Part shown: positions 25,937 through 34,306 of the stretch, piece by piece | Numbering within the stretch: the stretch's first letter is position 1 | Layout of the letters: every line of letters begins with the position of its first letter | NCBI RefSeq assembly: GCF_000374185.1 | Contig: NZ_KB910518.1 | Span: 1,730,546-1,794,545 of the forward strand | Length of the DNA: 64,000 nt | Source of the DNA: Paenibacillus sp. HW567 | GTDB lineage: Bacteria; Bacillota; Bacilli; Paenibacillales; Paenibacillaceae | Reading direction: 5' to 3' | The notes under the pieces: model-generated | Told to the model about the DNA's origin: nothing | The model's input: only the letters and a program-made list of their open reading frames with translations | Database searches by the model: none | Program-made: the position numbers and the translations under genes

Positions 25937-26359
25937 ATGTTAAAGATCGCATTTATCGCACATGACCGAAAAAAAGATGAAATGGTTAATTTCGTAACAG
26001 CATATGAGCATGTATTTATCGGGCATGAATTATATTCTACCGGAACCACCGGTCAGCGTATTATGGAAGCAACCAAGCTCTCCATCCACCGCTATATGTC
26101 GGGTCCGCTGGGCGGGGACCAACAGATCGGCTCTTTGGTGGCGACAGATGAACTGGATTTAATTATTTTCCTGCGTGATCCGCTGATGGCACAGCCGCAT
26201 GAGCCGGATATTACAGCACTCCTTCGCCTTTGCGATGTATACGGCATTCCCGTAGCGACGAATATCGCCACTGCGGAAATTCTGGTCAAGGCGATTGACC
26301 GGGGGGATTTCGCCTGGCGTGAGCTGGTACATAAGTACAAGCCGGGTGTGGATGAATGA
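25937..26359 (+). CDS. mgsA: Methylglyoxal synthase
   Basis: This 140-residue protein converts dihydroxyacetone phosphate to methylglyoxal and phosphate. [13 protein letters not shown] is the N-terminal motif, [13 protein letters not shown] binds phosphate, [12 protein letters not shown] is family-specific, and the catalytic Asp lies in [15 protein letters not shown]. It overlaps bshB1 by ATGA, placing it in the bacillithiol gene cluster; bacillithiol itself contributes to methylglyoxal detoxification in Bacillus. Confidence 0.96.
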   Translation: MLKIAFIAHDRKKDEMVNFVTAYEHVFIGHELYSTGTTGQRIMEATKLSIHRYMSGPLGGDQQIGSLVATDELDLIIFLRDPLMAQPHEPDITALLRLCDVYGIPVATNIATAEILVKAIDRGDFAWRELVHKYKPGVDE

Positions 26360-27057
26360 AGCTGGACATCCTGGTATTCGGAGCACATGCGGACGATGCC
26401 GAAATCGGTATGGCTGGAACCATCGCCAAGCATACCGCCGCAGGGCTGAAGGTAGGCTTATGTGATTTGACCGCCGCGGAGATGTCATCGAACGGAACGG
26501 TAGAACGCCGCAAAATCGAAGCGCAGCAGGCGGCTGAACTGCTGGGTGCGTCCGTACGCACCAACCTGGGGCTTCCCGACCGTGGCCTGTATATGACGGA
26601 GGAGCATTTGGCCGCGGTGACTTTGGAAATCCGCCGGTTTGCTCCGGATGTTGTTTTTGCGCCTTATTGGGAAGACCGGCACCCGGATCATATCGCCTGC
26701 AGCAAGCTTGTAGAGGAGGCAGTTTTTAATGCCAAGCTGCGCAAATATATGCCGGACAAGCCTGCTGTGCCTGCGCCGCAGTTGTACTTCTATTTCATTA
26801 ATGATCTGGGGCGTACCGATCTCATTGTCGATGTAACCGAACAATACGGCCTCAAGGAGCGGGCGTTGTCCTGTTACCGTTCCCAATTTGAGAAGGCTCC
26901 GGGGGAGGATGTAGTGTCCACTCCGCTAAATGAAGGCTACATTGAACGCGTCCGCTCAAGGGATATGCTGCTGGGACAACGGAGACTCATTCCTTACGCT
27001 GAGGGGTTCGCCAGCAAGGTTCCGTATCCGGTGGATTTGTTTGTAAAACCGGAATGA
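26356..27057 (+). CDS. bshB1: Bacillithiol biosynthesis deacetylase BshB1
   Basis: This 233-residue LmbE-fold zinc enzyme removes the acetyl group from GlcNAc-malate. Motifs are [17 protein letters not shown] (catalytic Asp and zinc His/Asp), [12 protein letters not shown], and [11 protein letters not shown] (third zinc ligand). ATGA overlap with mgsA and bshA 67 nt downstream give the standard bacillithiol cluster. Bacillithiol is the glutathione-like thiol of Firmicutes. Confidence 0.95.
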   Translation: MKLDILVFGAHADDAEIGMAGTIAKHTAAGLKVGLCDLTAAEMSSNGTVERRKIEAQQAAELLGASVRTNLGLPDRGLYMTEEHLAAVTLEIRRFAPDVVFAPYWEDRHPDHIACSKLVEEAVFNAKLRKYMPDKPAVPAPQLYFYFINDLGRTDLIVDVTEQYGLKERALSCYRSQFEKAPGEDVVSTPLNEGYIERVRSRDMLLGQRRLIPYAEGFASKVPYPVDLFVKPE

Positions 27058-27124
27058 ACGGCTATAATAAATTCATATTATTACATGAAGTAATAATCAT
27101 ATGTTATACGAAGGGGACGGAACG

Positions 27125-28282
27125 ATGGACCGGTTAAAAATTGGCATCACCTGTTATCCGTCTCTTGGCGGATCGGGCGTAGTGGCGACTGAACTGGGCA
27201 AGCTTCTGGCTGAAAAGGGTCATGAGGTCCATTTTATTACGCACAGTATCCCGTTCCGGCTCGGAACGTTTCAAAAAAATATATTTTATCATGAGGTTGA
27301 GGTTAACGATTATTATGTCTTCCGCTACCCTCCTTATGATCTGGCGCTGGCCACCAAGATGGCTCAAGTTGCTAAAATGGAAGGGCTCGACCTGCTTCAC
27401 GTCCATTATGCGGTACCGCATGCAGTCTGCGCCTTTCTCGCCAAGCAGATGCTTGGAAATGATATGAAGGTGGTAACGACGCTGCATGGAACCGATATTA
27501 CGGTGCTGGGCCAGGATGAATCGCTTAAGGATCTGATCCGGCTTGGCATTAATGAGAGCGATGCGGTTACGGCGGTCTCGCGCGATCTCATCAAGGAGAC
27601 ACGGCAAGTGCTCGATATTACCCGTGACATCGACCTGACTTATAATTTTGTCGACAAGCGTGTGTACTATCCGCGTGATGTCGCGGAGCTGCGGGGGGAT
27701 TTTGCTTCCCCGGATGAGAAAATTCTGATGCATATCAGCAACTTCCGGCCGGTCAAACGGGTAGCGGATGTGGTGGATACTTTTGCCCAGGTGAACCAGG
27801 AGCTGCCGTCAAGGCTGCTGCTCGTCGGTGAAGGGCCGGATCTGCCGAAGATTCAGGCCAAGATCTGTGAGATGGGCCTGGAGGATAAGGTCCGTTTTCT
27901 CGGTAAGCAGGATGAAATCGCGCAGGTCATCTCTCTGGCGGATCTGCTGCTGCTTCCTTCGGAGAAGGAGAGCTTCGGCCTCGTGGCACTGGAAGCGATG
28001 GCATGCGGTGTGCCGACAATCGGCTCGCAGGCCGGAGGTATTCCGGAGCTGGTTCAGCACGGCAAGACCGGGTTTCTGGCTCCGATAGGCGATACGGCTG
28101 CAATGGCGAAGTACGCCGTTAAGCTGCTGTCCGATGATCACATGGCGGAGCAGTTCAGAGCAGCGTGTCTGGAGCGGTCGTGCAATGATTTCAGCAGGGA
28201 TATGATTACGAATCAATATGAGGATATATATTACCGTGTGCTTGGGCGCAAGGTGCGCGGACTGGATATGATCCAGAAGTAA
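27125..28282 (+). CDS. bshA: Bacillithiol biosynthesis glycosyltransferase BshA
   Basis: This 385-residue GT4-family enzyme joins UDP-GlcNAc and L-malate, the first bacillithiol step. ITCYPSLGGSGVVATELG at the N-terminus, HVHYAVPHA, LHGTDITVLG and the C-terminal EX7E-type SEKESFGLVALEAMACGVP are present. ATG 27125 is chosen over 27101 because MDRLKIGITCYPS matches the family start and AAGGGGACGG lies upstream. It is followed by cca at 14 nt. Confidence 0.95.
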   Translation: MDRLKIGITCYPSLGGSGVVATELGKLLAEKGHEVHFITHSIPFRLGTFQKNIFYHEVEVNDYYVFRYPPYDLALATKMAQVAKMEGLDLLHVHYAVPHAVCAFLAKQMLGNDMKVVTTLHGTDITVLGQDESLKDLIRLGINESDAVTAVSRDLIKETRQVLDITRDIDLTYNFVDKRVYYPRDVAELRGDFASPDEKILMHISNFRPVKRVADVVDTFAQVNQELPSRLLLVGEGPDLPKIQAKICEMGLEDKVRFLGKQDEIAQVISLADLLLLPSEKESFGLVALEAMACGVPTIGSQAGGIPELVQHGKTGFLAPIGDTAAMAKYAVKLLSDDHMAEQFRAACLERSCNDFSRDMITNQYEDIYYRVLGRKVRGLDMIQK

Positions 28283-28296
28283 GGAGTGCTCGCTTG

Positions 28297-29715
28297 ATGG
28301 ATTGGACAATGGCGCCTGCCGGGATGGCTGAAGCGGCAGGCAAAGTGCTGGCAGCCCTAATTCAACACGGACATGAAGCCTTCTTTGTCGGCGGCTGCAT
28401 CCGGGATGAGCTGCTGGACCGGCCGGTGCATGATATGGATCTGACGACCTCTGCGCTTCCTGAAGAGGTATTGTCCATCTTCCCGCGTTGTGTACCGACG
28501 GGTCTTGCGCATGGCACAATTACAGTGCTGCAGGATAGCTGGAGCTTTGAAGTGACGACGTACCGGACGGAGAGCGGCTATGCCGACCACCGCCGTCCGG
28601 AGCATGTTGATTTTGTAAAGGATGTAAGAGAGGATTTGCGCCGCCGCGATTTCACGATCAATGCAATGTGCTCTGCGCTGGATGGAATTCTGGTTGATCC
28701 GTTCGGCGGGGAGCAAGATCTAAGCCGGAAGCTGATCCGCTGTGTTGGCGCTGCGGAGGAGCGCTTCGATGAGGATGCGCTGCGGATGCTGCGCTGCGTC
28801 CGCTTCGCTTCTGTACTGGACTTCGCCATCGCCAAGAATACTTGGCGGGGACTGCTGCGCCAGCGGGACAAGCTGGCGCATATTGCTGTAGAACGCGTTC
28901 GCGCGGAGCTTGAACGCATCGTCCTCGGCCCGCACCCGCTGCGCGGCCTCGGTCTGCTTGCGCGCAGCGGGCTGCTGCCTCGCGGCAAAGCGCCGTTCCC
29001 CTGGACCGGCAGCGACATGGCGGCAGCCGCCGCCCTGACGGCCAGGATCGGGGACCTGCAGGACGCCCACCTGCGGTGGGCGCTCCTGCTCCATGCCCTG
29101 AAGCGGTCGGCCTCGGAGGCCGACGAGCTGCTGCGGGCATGGACGTTCCCCGGGGCGACGCGCAGCGCCGTCGCCGGGGTGCTGCGCGTCCGCGAAGCGT
29201 GGGACGCGGCGCTTGTGGAGGTGCCGCCGGGGGAAGGCGGCACTGAGGCGCTCAGGCGGCGCTGGATCGCCGCCGTGCTCGCCTGCGGCACGTCAGCCGC
29301 CGAAGGGTGGCTGACGGTGCTTGCGGCGCTGCCGCAGGCCGCCGCCTTTGCCGCGCAGCGGCCACACGCGGCGAGGGGAGCCGCGTCCTCTGGTGCAGGC
29401 GTGGCGGAGCCGCCTGCGGAGCTTGCGCCGGAGCGCGGCGCACCTGCCGCGCAGCGGCCACACGCGGCGGCCTATGCTGCCGCGCCGCCAATCGCTCTCC
29501 TGCGGTCCTGGACCGCAGGGATGCCGCTCCACAGCCTGGCGGAGCTGGCGGTGACGGGCGGCGAGCTGGCCGGGACCCTGGGGCAACGCCCCGGGCCTTG
29601 GCTCGGCGAGCTGCTGCAGCGGCTGCTGCATGCCGCAGCCGTGGGTGATATCCCTAACGACAATCAATTATTGCTTTCGGAAGCAAAAAGGATGATTCTA
29701 CATGAAGAGCGATGA
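28297..29715 (+). CDS. cca: CCA tRNA nucleotidyltransferase with C-terminal insertion
   Basis: This 472-residue enzyme adds or repairs the tRNA CCA end. The class II nucleotidyltransferase head has FFVGGCIRDELLDRPVHDMD with the catalytic acidic pair, RRRDFTINAMC, and DEDALRMLRCVRFA. It is about 75 residues longer than the B. subtilis enzyme. The extra length is an Ala/Pro/Arg-rich, very GC-rich C-terminal part (residues about 350-400) in which AAQRPHAA occurs twice, 32 codons apart, on a 23-nt identical repeat (29351-29373 and 29447-29469). It overlaps birA by 14 nt. Confidence 0.92.
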   Translation: MDWTMAPAGMAEAAGKVLAALIQHGHEAFFVGGCIRDELLDRPVHDMDLTTSALPEEVLSIFPRCVPTGLAHGTITVLQDSWSFEVTTYRTESGYADHRRPEHVDFVKDVREDLRRRDFTINAMCSALDGILVDPFGGEQDLSRKLIRCVGAAEERFDEDALRMLRCVRFASVLDFAIAKNTWRGLLRQRDKLAHIAVERVRAELERIVLGPHPLRGLGLLARSGLLPRGKAPFPWTGSDMAAAAALTARIGDLQDAHLRWALLLHALKRSASEADELLRAWTFPGATRSAVAGVLRVREAWDAALVEVPPGEGGTEALRRRWIAAVLACGTSAAEGWLTVLAALPQAAAFAAQRPHAARGAASSGAGVAEPPAELAPERGAPAAQRPHAAAYAAAPPIALLRSWTAGMPLHSLAELAVTGGELAGTLGQRPGPWLGELLQRLLHAAAVGDIPNDNQLLLSEAKRMILHEER

Positions 29716-30502
29716 CACTCGGCCGCAGGGCGTGCTGAACCGGGATGCCTTTACTTCCGGCTGGTTGGAAAGCGTACATCATCTGGAGACGGTAGTGTCC
29801 ACGCAGGAGGAGGCCAAGAAGCTCGCCGAAAACGGCGAGCCTGAAGGCACCGCTATTCTGGCGGAAGAACAAACGGGCGGCCGGGGCCGGATGGGCCGGA
29901 AATGGCATTCGCCGCGCGGTAAGGGCATCTGGATGAGCGTAGTGCTGCGTCCCAAGCTTCCGCTGTCCCTGACTCCGCAGCTTACACTGCTGGCCGGAGT
30001 TGCCGTCTGCACGGCCATCCGCGAAGTAACAGGTGTGCAGGCAGGGATCAAATGGCCCAATGATCTGCTGGCCGGCGGGCGAAAAATCTGCGGAATCCTG
30101 CTGGAATCCTCCCTTCGGGAAGGCCAGCTTCATTACTGTATTGCCGGAATCGGAATTGCGGTTAACTTAACGCAGGAGGATTACCCCGAAGCTCTGCAGG
30201 GAGTTGGCACTTCGCTGTTGATCGAAGGCGGCGGAATTCCTGTTGACCGTTCAGAGCTTACGGCTGCGGTGCTCACCGAGCTTGAATTTTTGTACAATCT
30301 ATACGTAGAGCAAGGGTTCAAGCCCATCCGGAAGCTATGGGAGTCGATGTCGGTCACGCTTGGCCGCCAGGTCAGCTACAACACCCCCCAGGGGCGCTTC
30401 GAGGCCAAGGCGGTGGGCATGGATGACAAGGGCGGGCTGCTGCTTGAGGACGGTGCAGGAAACATCACCAGCGTGCTGTCAGGTGAAATTGAAATGATTT
30501 AG
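29702..30502 (+). CDS. birA: Biotin-[acetyl-CoA-carboxylase] ligase without HTH domain
   Basis: This 266-residue protein attaches biotin to carrier proteins. Catalytic motif is EQTGGRGRMGRKWHSPRGKG (biotinoyl-AMP loop), with KWPNDLLAGGRKICGILLE and the C-terminal SH3-like domain (KAVGMDDKGGLLLED). B. subtilis and E. coli BirA carry an N-terminal winged helix of about 60 residues; here only about 25 residues precede the ligase core, and the upstream DNA is cca in another frame. It is therefore a ligase only, not a repressor. The stop codon TAG (30500-30502) is where repeat copy B begins. Confidence 0.92.
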   Translation: MKSDDTRPQGVLNRDAFTSGWLESVHHLETVVSTQEEAKKLAENGEPEGTAILAEEQTGGRGRMGRKWHSPRGKGIWMSVVLRPKLPLSLTPQLTLLAGVAVCTAIREVTGVQAGIKWPNDLLAGGRKICGILLESSLREGQLHYCIAGIGIAVNLTQEDYPEALQGVGTSLLIEGGGIPVDRSELTAAVLTELEFLYNLYVEQGFKPIRKLWESMSVTLGRQVSYNTPQGRFEAKAVGMDDKGGLLLEDGAGNITSVLSGEIEMI

Positions 30503-30901
30503 TCCAGCATCATCAGAGCTAAATCTGTGGATGCGGTCATCCCCTCAGGGGTTGGTGAAGAGAAACCGCAGCAGCCAAGTTCGGCTCCTTGCGGACCCGA
30601 GGGCCGTTATTCTCAAGAAAACGCTACTTTTTGCGGCTTAACGGACCGCAGCGCGCTTATGGTCTCTCAAAGGAACGTTCAGGAGCGAAACATTCGATTA
30701 TAAGGCCTGTGGTGTCCGTAACTTACCCAAGCCGTGACTCTCAACCGAATTAAGCGCACCTCAGTCCGTAACGCCCCAGCCAAACGCCAATTTAAGAACG
30801 AACCCCGTTTGGGAATGGGGACACCTGAAGGAGGATCGCTCCACGCCTTCCGTCCTTCGGGCTTCCCACGCCCATATTCCACCTTTTTTAATCTGACGCT
30901 C
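30502..30901 (-). repeat. ~400-bp TA-flanked repeat, copy B (MITE-like, inverted)
   Basis: This 400-bp element is the reverse complement of copy A (20911-21306). Shared blocks include 30654-30668 (ATAAGCGC side), the CCCCTGAGGGG-like 30541-30551, and the region 30822-30845. The flanking TA at 30500-30501 is part of the birA stop codon TAG, and the other TA is 30902-30903. Imperfect terminal inverted repeats are present. Short readings on the minus strand (e.g. 30679-30882) share peptides with a reading in copy A but run through both copies with different frames and lack ribosome sites, so they are not genes. Confidence 0.8.
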
Positions 30902-30997
30902 TATTAGTGCGGAATTTCTCCACACTTCGTGCGCAATTACTCCACACTTCATTTTGTCGAAGTTCAATTGGTCCTTCTTGGGCGTTGAACGCCTATG

Positions 30998-31032
30998 AGT
31001 TGACAAGGTTCCATGCCTTGTCAACTTTTTTT
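30998..31032 (+). terminator. Strong terminator downstream of birA and repeat B
   Basis: A perfect 11-bp stem, AGTTGACAAGG (30998-31008) and CCTTGTCAACT (31016-31026), has a 7-nt loop and a seven-T tail. Confidence 0.92.
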
Positions 31033-31053
31033 AGTGTAATTGCTTGAGAATTT

Positions 31054-31262
31054 TGGTATACTAGGGGCAGAGGCGGTATCGCTTGGTCGAACTGTACTCA
31101 TGAATACACCGTTTTAATTTTTGGAATTACCTTCATAACTGTATTTCACGGTTACGTTGGATTCTGCTCTGAGCCGTAAGGACCGAGACAGAAGGGACGA
31201 TCGCGAGTGACTCTTTTTTGCCCATCGGACCTTTTTAGCGGACCATGCTAAAAGGTTTTTTT
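31054..31262 (+). promoter_or_regulatory. panB promoter and structured leader with terminator
   Basis: An extended -10, TGGTATACT (31054-31062), is followed by about 190 nt of leader. Outer pairing GGGCA (31065-31069) with TGCCC (31219-31223), plus GAG/CTC, can close a large folded domain. Then an intrinsic terminator ACCTTTTTAGC/GCTAAAAGGT (31229-31256) with a seven-T tail follows, 49 nt before panB. Layout is that of a riboswitch or other cis-regulatory RNA. A conserved 'pan' RNA motif upstream of panB is known in Firmicutes; I cannot confirm that this is it. Confidence 0.6.
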
Positions 31263-31310
31263 GTTGCGCGTTTACGCGCATATTAATCGCGAAAAGGGGA
31301 ATGGGAGCAA

Positions 31311-32177
31311 ATGGCTGACAAGAATGCGCTGAACATTGTAAAAATGAAAAAAATGAAGAATGACGGTGTGCCGCTGAGCATGCTGACCGCTTATGATTAT
31401 CCTTCGGCTCTGCTGGCTGAGGAGGCGGGCATTGACATCATTCTGGTTGGTGACTCACTTGGAAATGTAGTGCTTGGATATGATACTACTTTGCCTGTGA
31501 CGATAGAGGACATGGTTTACCACACCCGTTCAGTGAAGCGCGGGGCGCAGAACACTTTTATCGTGGCGGATATGCCTTTTATGACCTACCACGGCAGTAT
31601 TGACGAGACCTTGCGCGGCGTGCGCAGACTGATGCAGGAAGGACAGGCCCATGCCGTCAAAATGGAGGGCGGTCAGGAAATTTGTGCCGCGGTAGCAGCC
31701 GTTGTTGCAGCCGGCGTGCCTGTGCTGGGCCATATCGGCCTTACCCCGCAGTCGGTTAATATGATCGGCGGCTACCGTATTCAGGGCAAGGATGCCAAGG
31801 ATGCACAGCGGCTGATGGACGAAGCCAAGGCGCTTGAAGCGGCCGGAGCGTTCGGGATTGTGCTGGAGCTGGTTACCGAAGAGGTGGCAGAGGCAATTTC
31901 CAAGGCTGTCAGCATTCCGACCGTCGGGATTGGCGCAGGCCGGTATTGCGATGGACAGGTGCTGGTCTTCCATGATCTTCTGCGCTATGCTTCGCCCTAC
32001 AGAGAGAAACGTTTTGTCAAAACCTACGCAGATGTGGGCAGCCTAATCCGTGAGGGGATCAGCAGCTATGTCCGGGAAGTGAAGGACCGCTCATTCCCGG
32101 CGGAGAGCCATGTTTTTAACGCTGAAGAACATGTGCTGGAATCTTTATACGGCGCTGCCGGAAAAGGAGCGAAATAA
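31311..32177 (+). CDS. panB: 3-methyl-2-oxobutanoate hydroxymethyltransferase
   Basis: This 288-residue TIM-barrel enzyme makes ketopantoate from ketoisovalerate and methylene-tetrahydrofolate. Motifs are LTAYDYPSALLAEEAGID, VGDSLGNVVLGYDTTLPVT (metal Asp), AVKMEGG, GHIGLTPQ and VGIGAGRYCDGQVLVFHD. ATG 31311 has GGGGAATGGGAGC upstream. A short GCGCG/CGCGC hairpin at 31265-31280 lies before the ribosome site. First gene of panBCD. Confidence 0.96.
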   Translation: MADKNALNIVKMKKMKNDGVPLSMLTAYDYPSALLAEEAGIDIILVGDSLGNVVLGYDTTLPVTIEDMVYHTRSVKRGAQNTFIVADMPFMTYHGSIDETLRGVRRLMQEGQAHAVKMEGGQEICAAVAAVVAAGVPVLGHIGLTPQSVNMIGGYRIQGKDAKDAQRLMDEAKALEAAGAFGIVLELVTEEVAEAISKAVSIPTVGIGAGRYCDGQVLVFHDLLRYASPYREKRFVKTYADVGSLIREGISSYVREVKDRSFPAESHVFNAEEHVLESLYGAAGKGAK

Positions 32178-32178
32178 A

Positions 32179-33069
32179 ATGAGAGTAGTCAGAACCACTA
32201 AGGAATTGCGCGAAGCGCTGGAATATATGCGTATGGGAGGACATACTCCAATCGGATTTGTGCCGACGATGGGTTATCTGCATGAAGGCCATGCCAGCCT
32301 GATCCGCCGGGCGGGTGAAATGAGCAGCACTGTAGTGATGAGCATTTTTGTCAATCCGCTGCAATTCGGACCTAACGAGGATTTCGCCTCCTATCCGCGC
32401 GATGAACGACGTGATTTGGAGCTGGCCGAGCGTGAAGGGGCCGACATCGTGTTTATTCCTAGTGTGGAAGAGATGTATCCGCAGCCCGTTCTCACCAAAG
32501 TATCGGTAGGCGCGCTTACCACCCAGTTGTGCGGGGCATCACGCCCGGGACATTTTGACGGTGTGACTACAGTCGTTAGCAAGCTGTTCCATCTGGTTCA
32601 GCCGGATTATGCCTTTTTTGGACTCAAGGATGCTCAACAGGTAGCGGTGCTGCGCCGGATGGTATCTGATCTCAGTATGAATGTGGAAATCGTCGCCTGT
32701 CCGATCGTCCGGGAAGGGGATGGGCTTGCGCTCAGCTCCCGGAATGTCTATTTGAGCGGCGAGGAACGCACCCAGGCACTTGTGCTGTCCCGTTCGCTCC
32801 GCGAGACGCGGCAGGCAATAGAGGCAGGCAAGGTCACAACCGCAGATGAAGCGCGGCAACTGCTGGCTTCGGTTATTTCGACTTCGCCGCTTGCGGTTAT
32901 CGACTATGTAGAAATTTTAACCTTTCCGGGCCTTGAAGCTCTGGAAGGCGGATCACTGATCAGCAATGCTGAGGGAGAGATCATCATGGCGCTTGCCGTG
33001 AAATTCGGCAGAACCCGCCTGATTGATAATAATGTATTTACACCCAAGGAGGTTCACGCCCTTGTTTAG
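32179..33069 (+). CDS. panC: Pantothenate synthetase
   Basis: This 296-residue ligase joins pantoate and beta-alanine using ATP. Motifs are [19 protein letters not shown] (HIGH-type), [30 protein letters not shown] and [16 protein letters not shown]. The start at ATG 32179 has AAAGGAGC at 32163-32170 and lies directly after the panB stop. The 3' end overlaps the panD start by 8 nt. Confidence 0.96.
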   Translation: MRVVRTTKELREALEYMRMGGHTPIGFVPTMGYLHEGHASLIRRAGEMSSTVVMSIFVNPLQFGPNEDFASYPRDERRDLELAEREGADIVFIPSVEEMYPQPVLTKVSVGALTTQLCGASRPGHFDGVTTVVSKLFHLVQPDYAFFGLKDAQQVAVLRRMVSDLSMNVEIVACPIVREGDGLALSSRNVYLSGEERTQALVLSRSLRETRQAIEAGKVTTADEARQLLASVISTSPLAVIDYVEILTFPGLEALEGGSLISNAEGEIIMALAVKFGRTRLIDNNVFTPKEVHALV

Positions 33070-33445
33070 ACATATGATGAAATCCAAAATCCACCGTGCC
33101 ACTGTCACCGAAGCCAACCTGAATTACGTGGGCAGCATTACAATCGACGAGGATCTGATGGAAGCCGCCGATTTGCTGGAAAATGAAAAGGTGCAGATTG
33201 TTGACAACAACAACGGGTCCCGGCTGGAAACCTACGTGATTCCCGGTCCGCGCGGCAGCGGCGTGATCTGTCTGAATGGCGCTGCTGCACGTCTTGTGCA
33301 GCCCGGTGACACCGTGATCATCATCTCCTATGCCATGCTGTCTTCCGAGGAGCTGGCAGCCCATAAGCCGACGGTAGTTTTCGTGGATGGGGACAATAAG
33401 CCGGTCAAGCTGGCGGATCATGAGGTTCATGCCACAATCGCCTGA
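33062..33445 (+). CDS. panD: Aspartate 1-decarboxylase proenzyme
   Basis: This 127-residue pyruvoyl enzyme makes beta-alanine from aspartate. Self-cleavage occurs at Gly-Ser in [12 protein letters not shown], forming the pyruvoyl group. [20 protein letters not shown] and AARLVQPGD are family segments. The start is a TTG at 33062, supported by AAGGAGG at 33046-33052 and by the N-terminus [15 protein letters not shown], which mirrors B. subtilis PanD in length and pattern. Translationally coupled to panC. Confidence 0.95.
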   Translation: MFRHMMKSKIHRATVTEANLNYVGSITIDEDLMEAADLLENEKVQIVDNNNGSRLETYVIPGPRGSGVICLNGAAARLVQPGDTVIIISYAMLSSEELAAHKPTVVFVDGDNKPVKLADHEVHATIA

Positions 33446-33552
33446 CAGCTCAGCCATGCAATCAATGGCAGGGATGAAGCAGCCCCCTCTTGCGAAAAAT
33501 GAAGGCAGGCAAGCTTAAGCTGATTTCATTTTCAGTAAGGGTGGGATGCTCC

Positions 33553-34191
33553 GTGTTTCAACATTTATTTGCTGAGATGAACAAGATGCTTCAGGAAATC
33601 GCCGAAGACTTCCCTGCTGCGGAGGGTGACCGCAGAAATGATCTTTTATGCAAATACAACATGCTGCACAGACTATCCGATGAAGTGATGGATGAGTGGC
33701 TGGCCTTTGCCGAGAAGCTGAGCGAGTTTCGTGAAAGTGCGGATTTCTCAGCTCCTCCGGTGGAGGAGCCGCAAGCGGAAGCACCCGAGCTGGCGATGGA
33801 CTCCTTTGTCCGCGGACAGGGGTACTACAAGCTGCTGATGTACCGCAAATGCATTGACCAATTTAAGGAGGTCATTGCACGGTATCCGGACAGTCTGGCG
33901 GCGCGTTTGTATTTGGCGATGGCGTATTTGCAGGAGGGCAGCTATGATGCTGCCTGGGGTCATCTGGACCACATGCTGGCCTTGATCCGTGAGCGAAAGC
34001 TGAAGGCAATGGTCTACAACGCGATGGGCTGCATCAGGGCCTCTCAGGAGCGCTTCAATGAAGCTCAGGAGCTGTTTGTCCTTTCCTTGCATCATGACCC
34101 CATGCTCCGTGAGCCAAACGTCAATTTGGAGGTTTGCCGCAGGCGGGGAGGGAAGCTTGAATTTGGAAATGAGCTGGTTTCGCTTTTATAA
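33553..34191 (+). CDS. TPR-containing protein
   Basis: This protein of about 212 residues has an N-terminal helical region (FAEMNKMLQEIAEDFPAAEG) and a linker rich in Pro and Glu (about 68-80). Three TPR-like repeats follow, including GYYKLLMYRKCIDQFKEVIA and AMGCIRASQERFNEAQELF. The GTG start at 33553 is preferred because AAGGGTGGG precedes it; a TTG at 33490 is possible. It lies between panD and dinG. No function can be assigned. Confidence 0.75.
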   Translation: MFQHLFAEMNKMLQEIAEDFPAAEGDRRNDLLCKYNMLHRLSDEVMDEWLAFAEKLSEFRESADFSAPPVEEPQAEAPELAMDSFVRGQGYYKLLMYRKCIDQFKEVIARYPDSLAARLYLAMAYLQEGSYDAAWGHLDHMLALIRERKLKAMVYNAMGCIRASQERFNEAQELFVLSLHHDPMLREPNVNLEVCRRRGGKLEFGNELVSLL

Positions 34192-34306
34192 TCATAGTCA
34201 TCCATATGAAGCGGTGCATCCTGCTTGGCTAGGGGGTACATCGCCTTTTTTCGTAACTTCTGTTATGCTGATAAGGAGTCTCAAGTGAAAGGGAATTGAA
34301 CTTATA

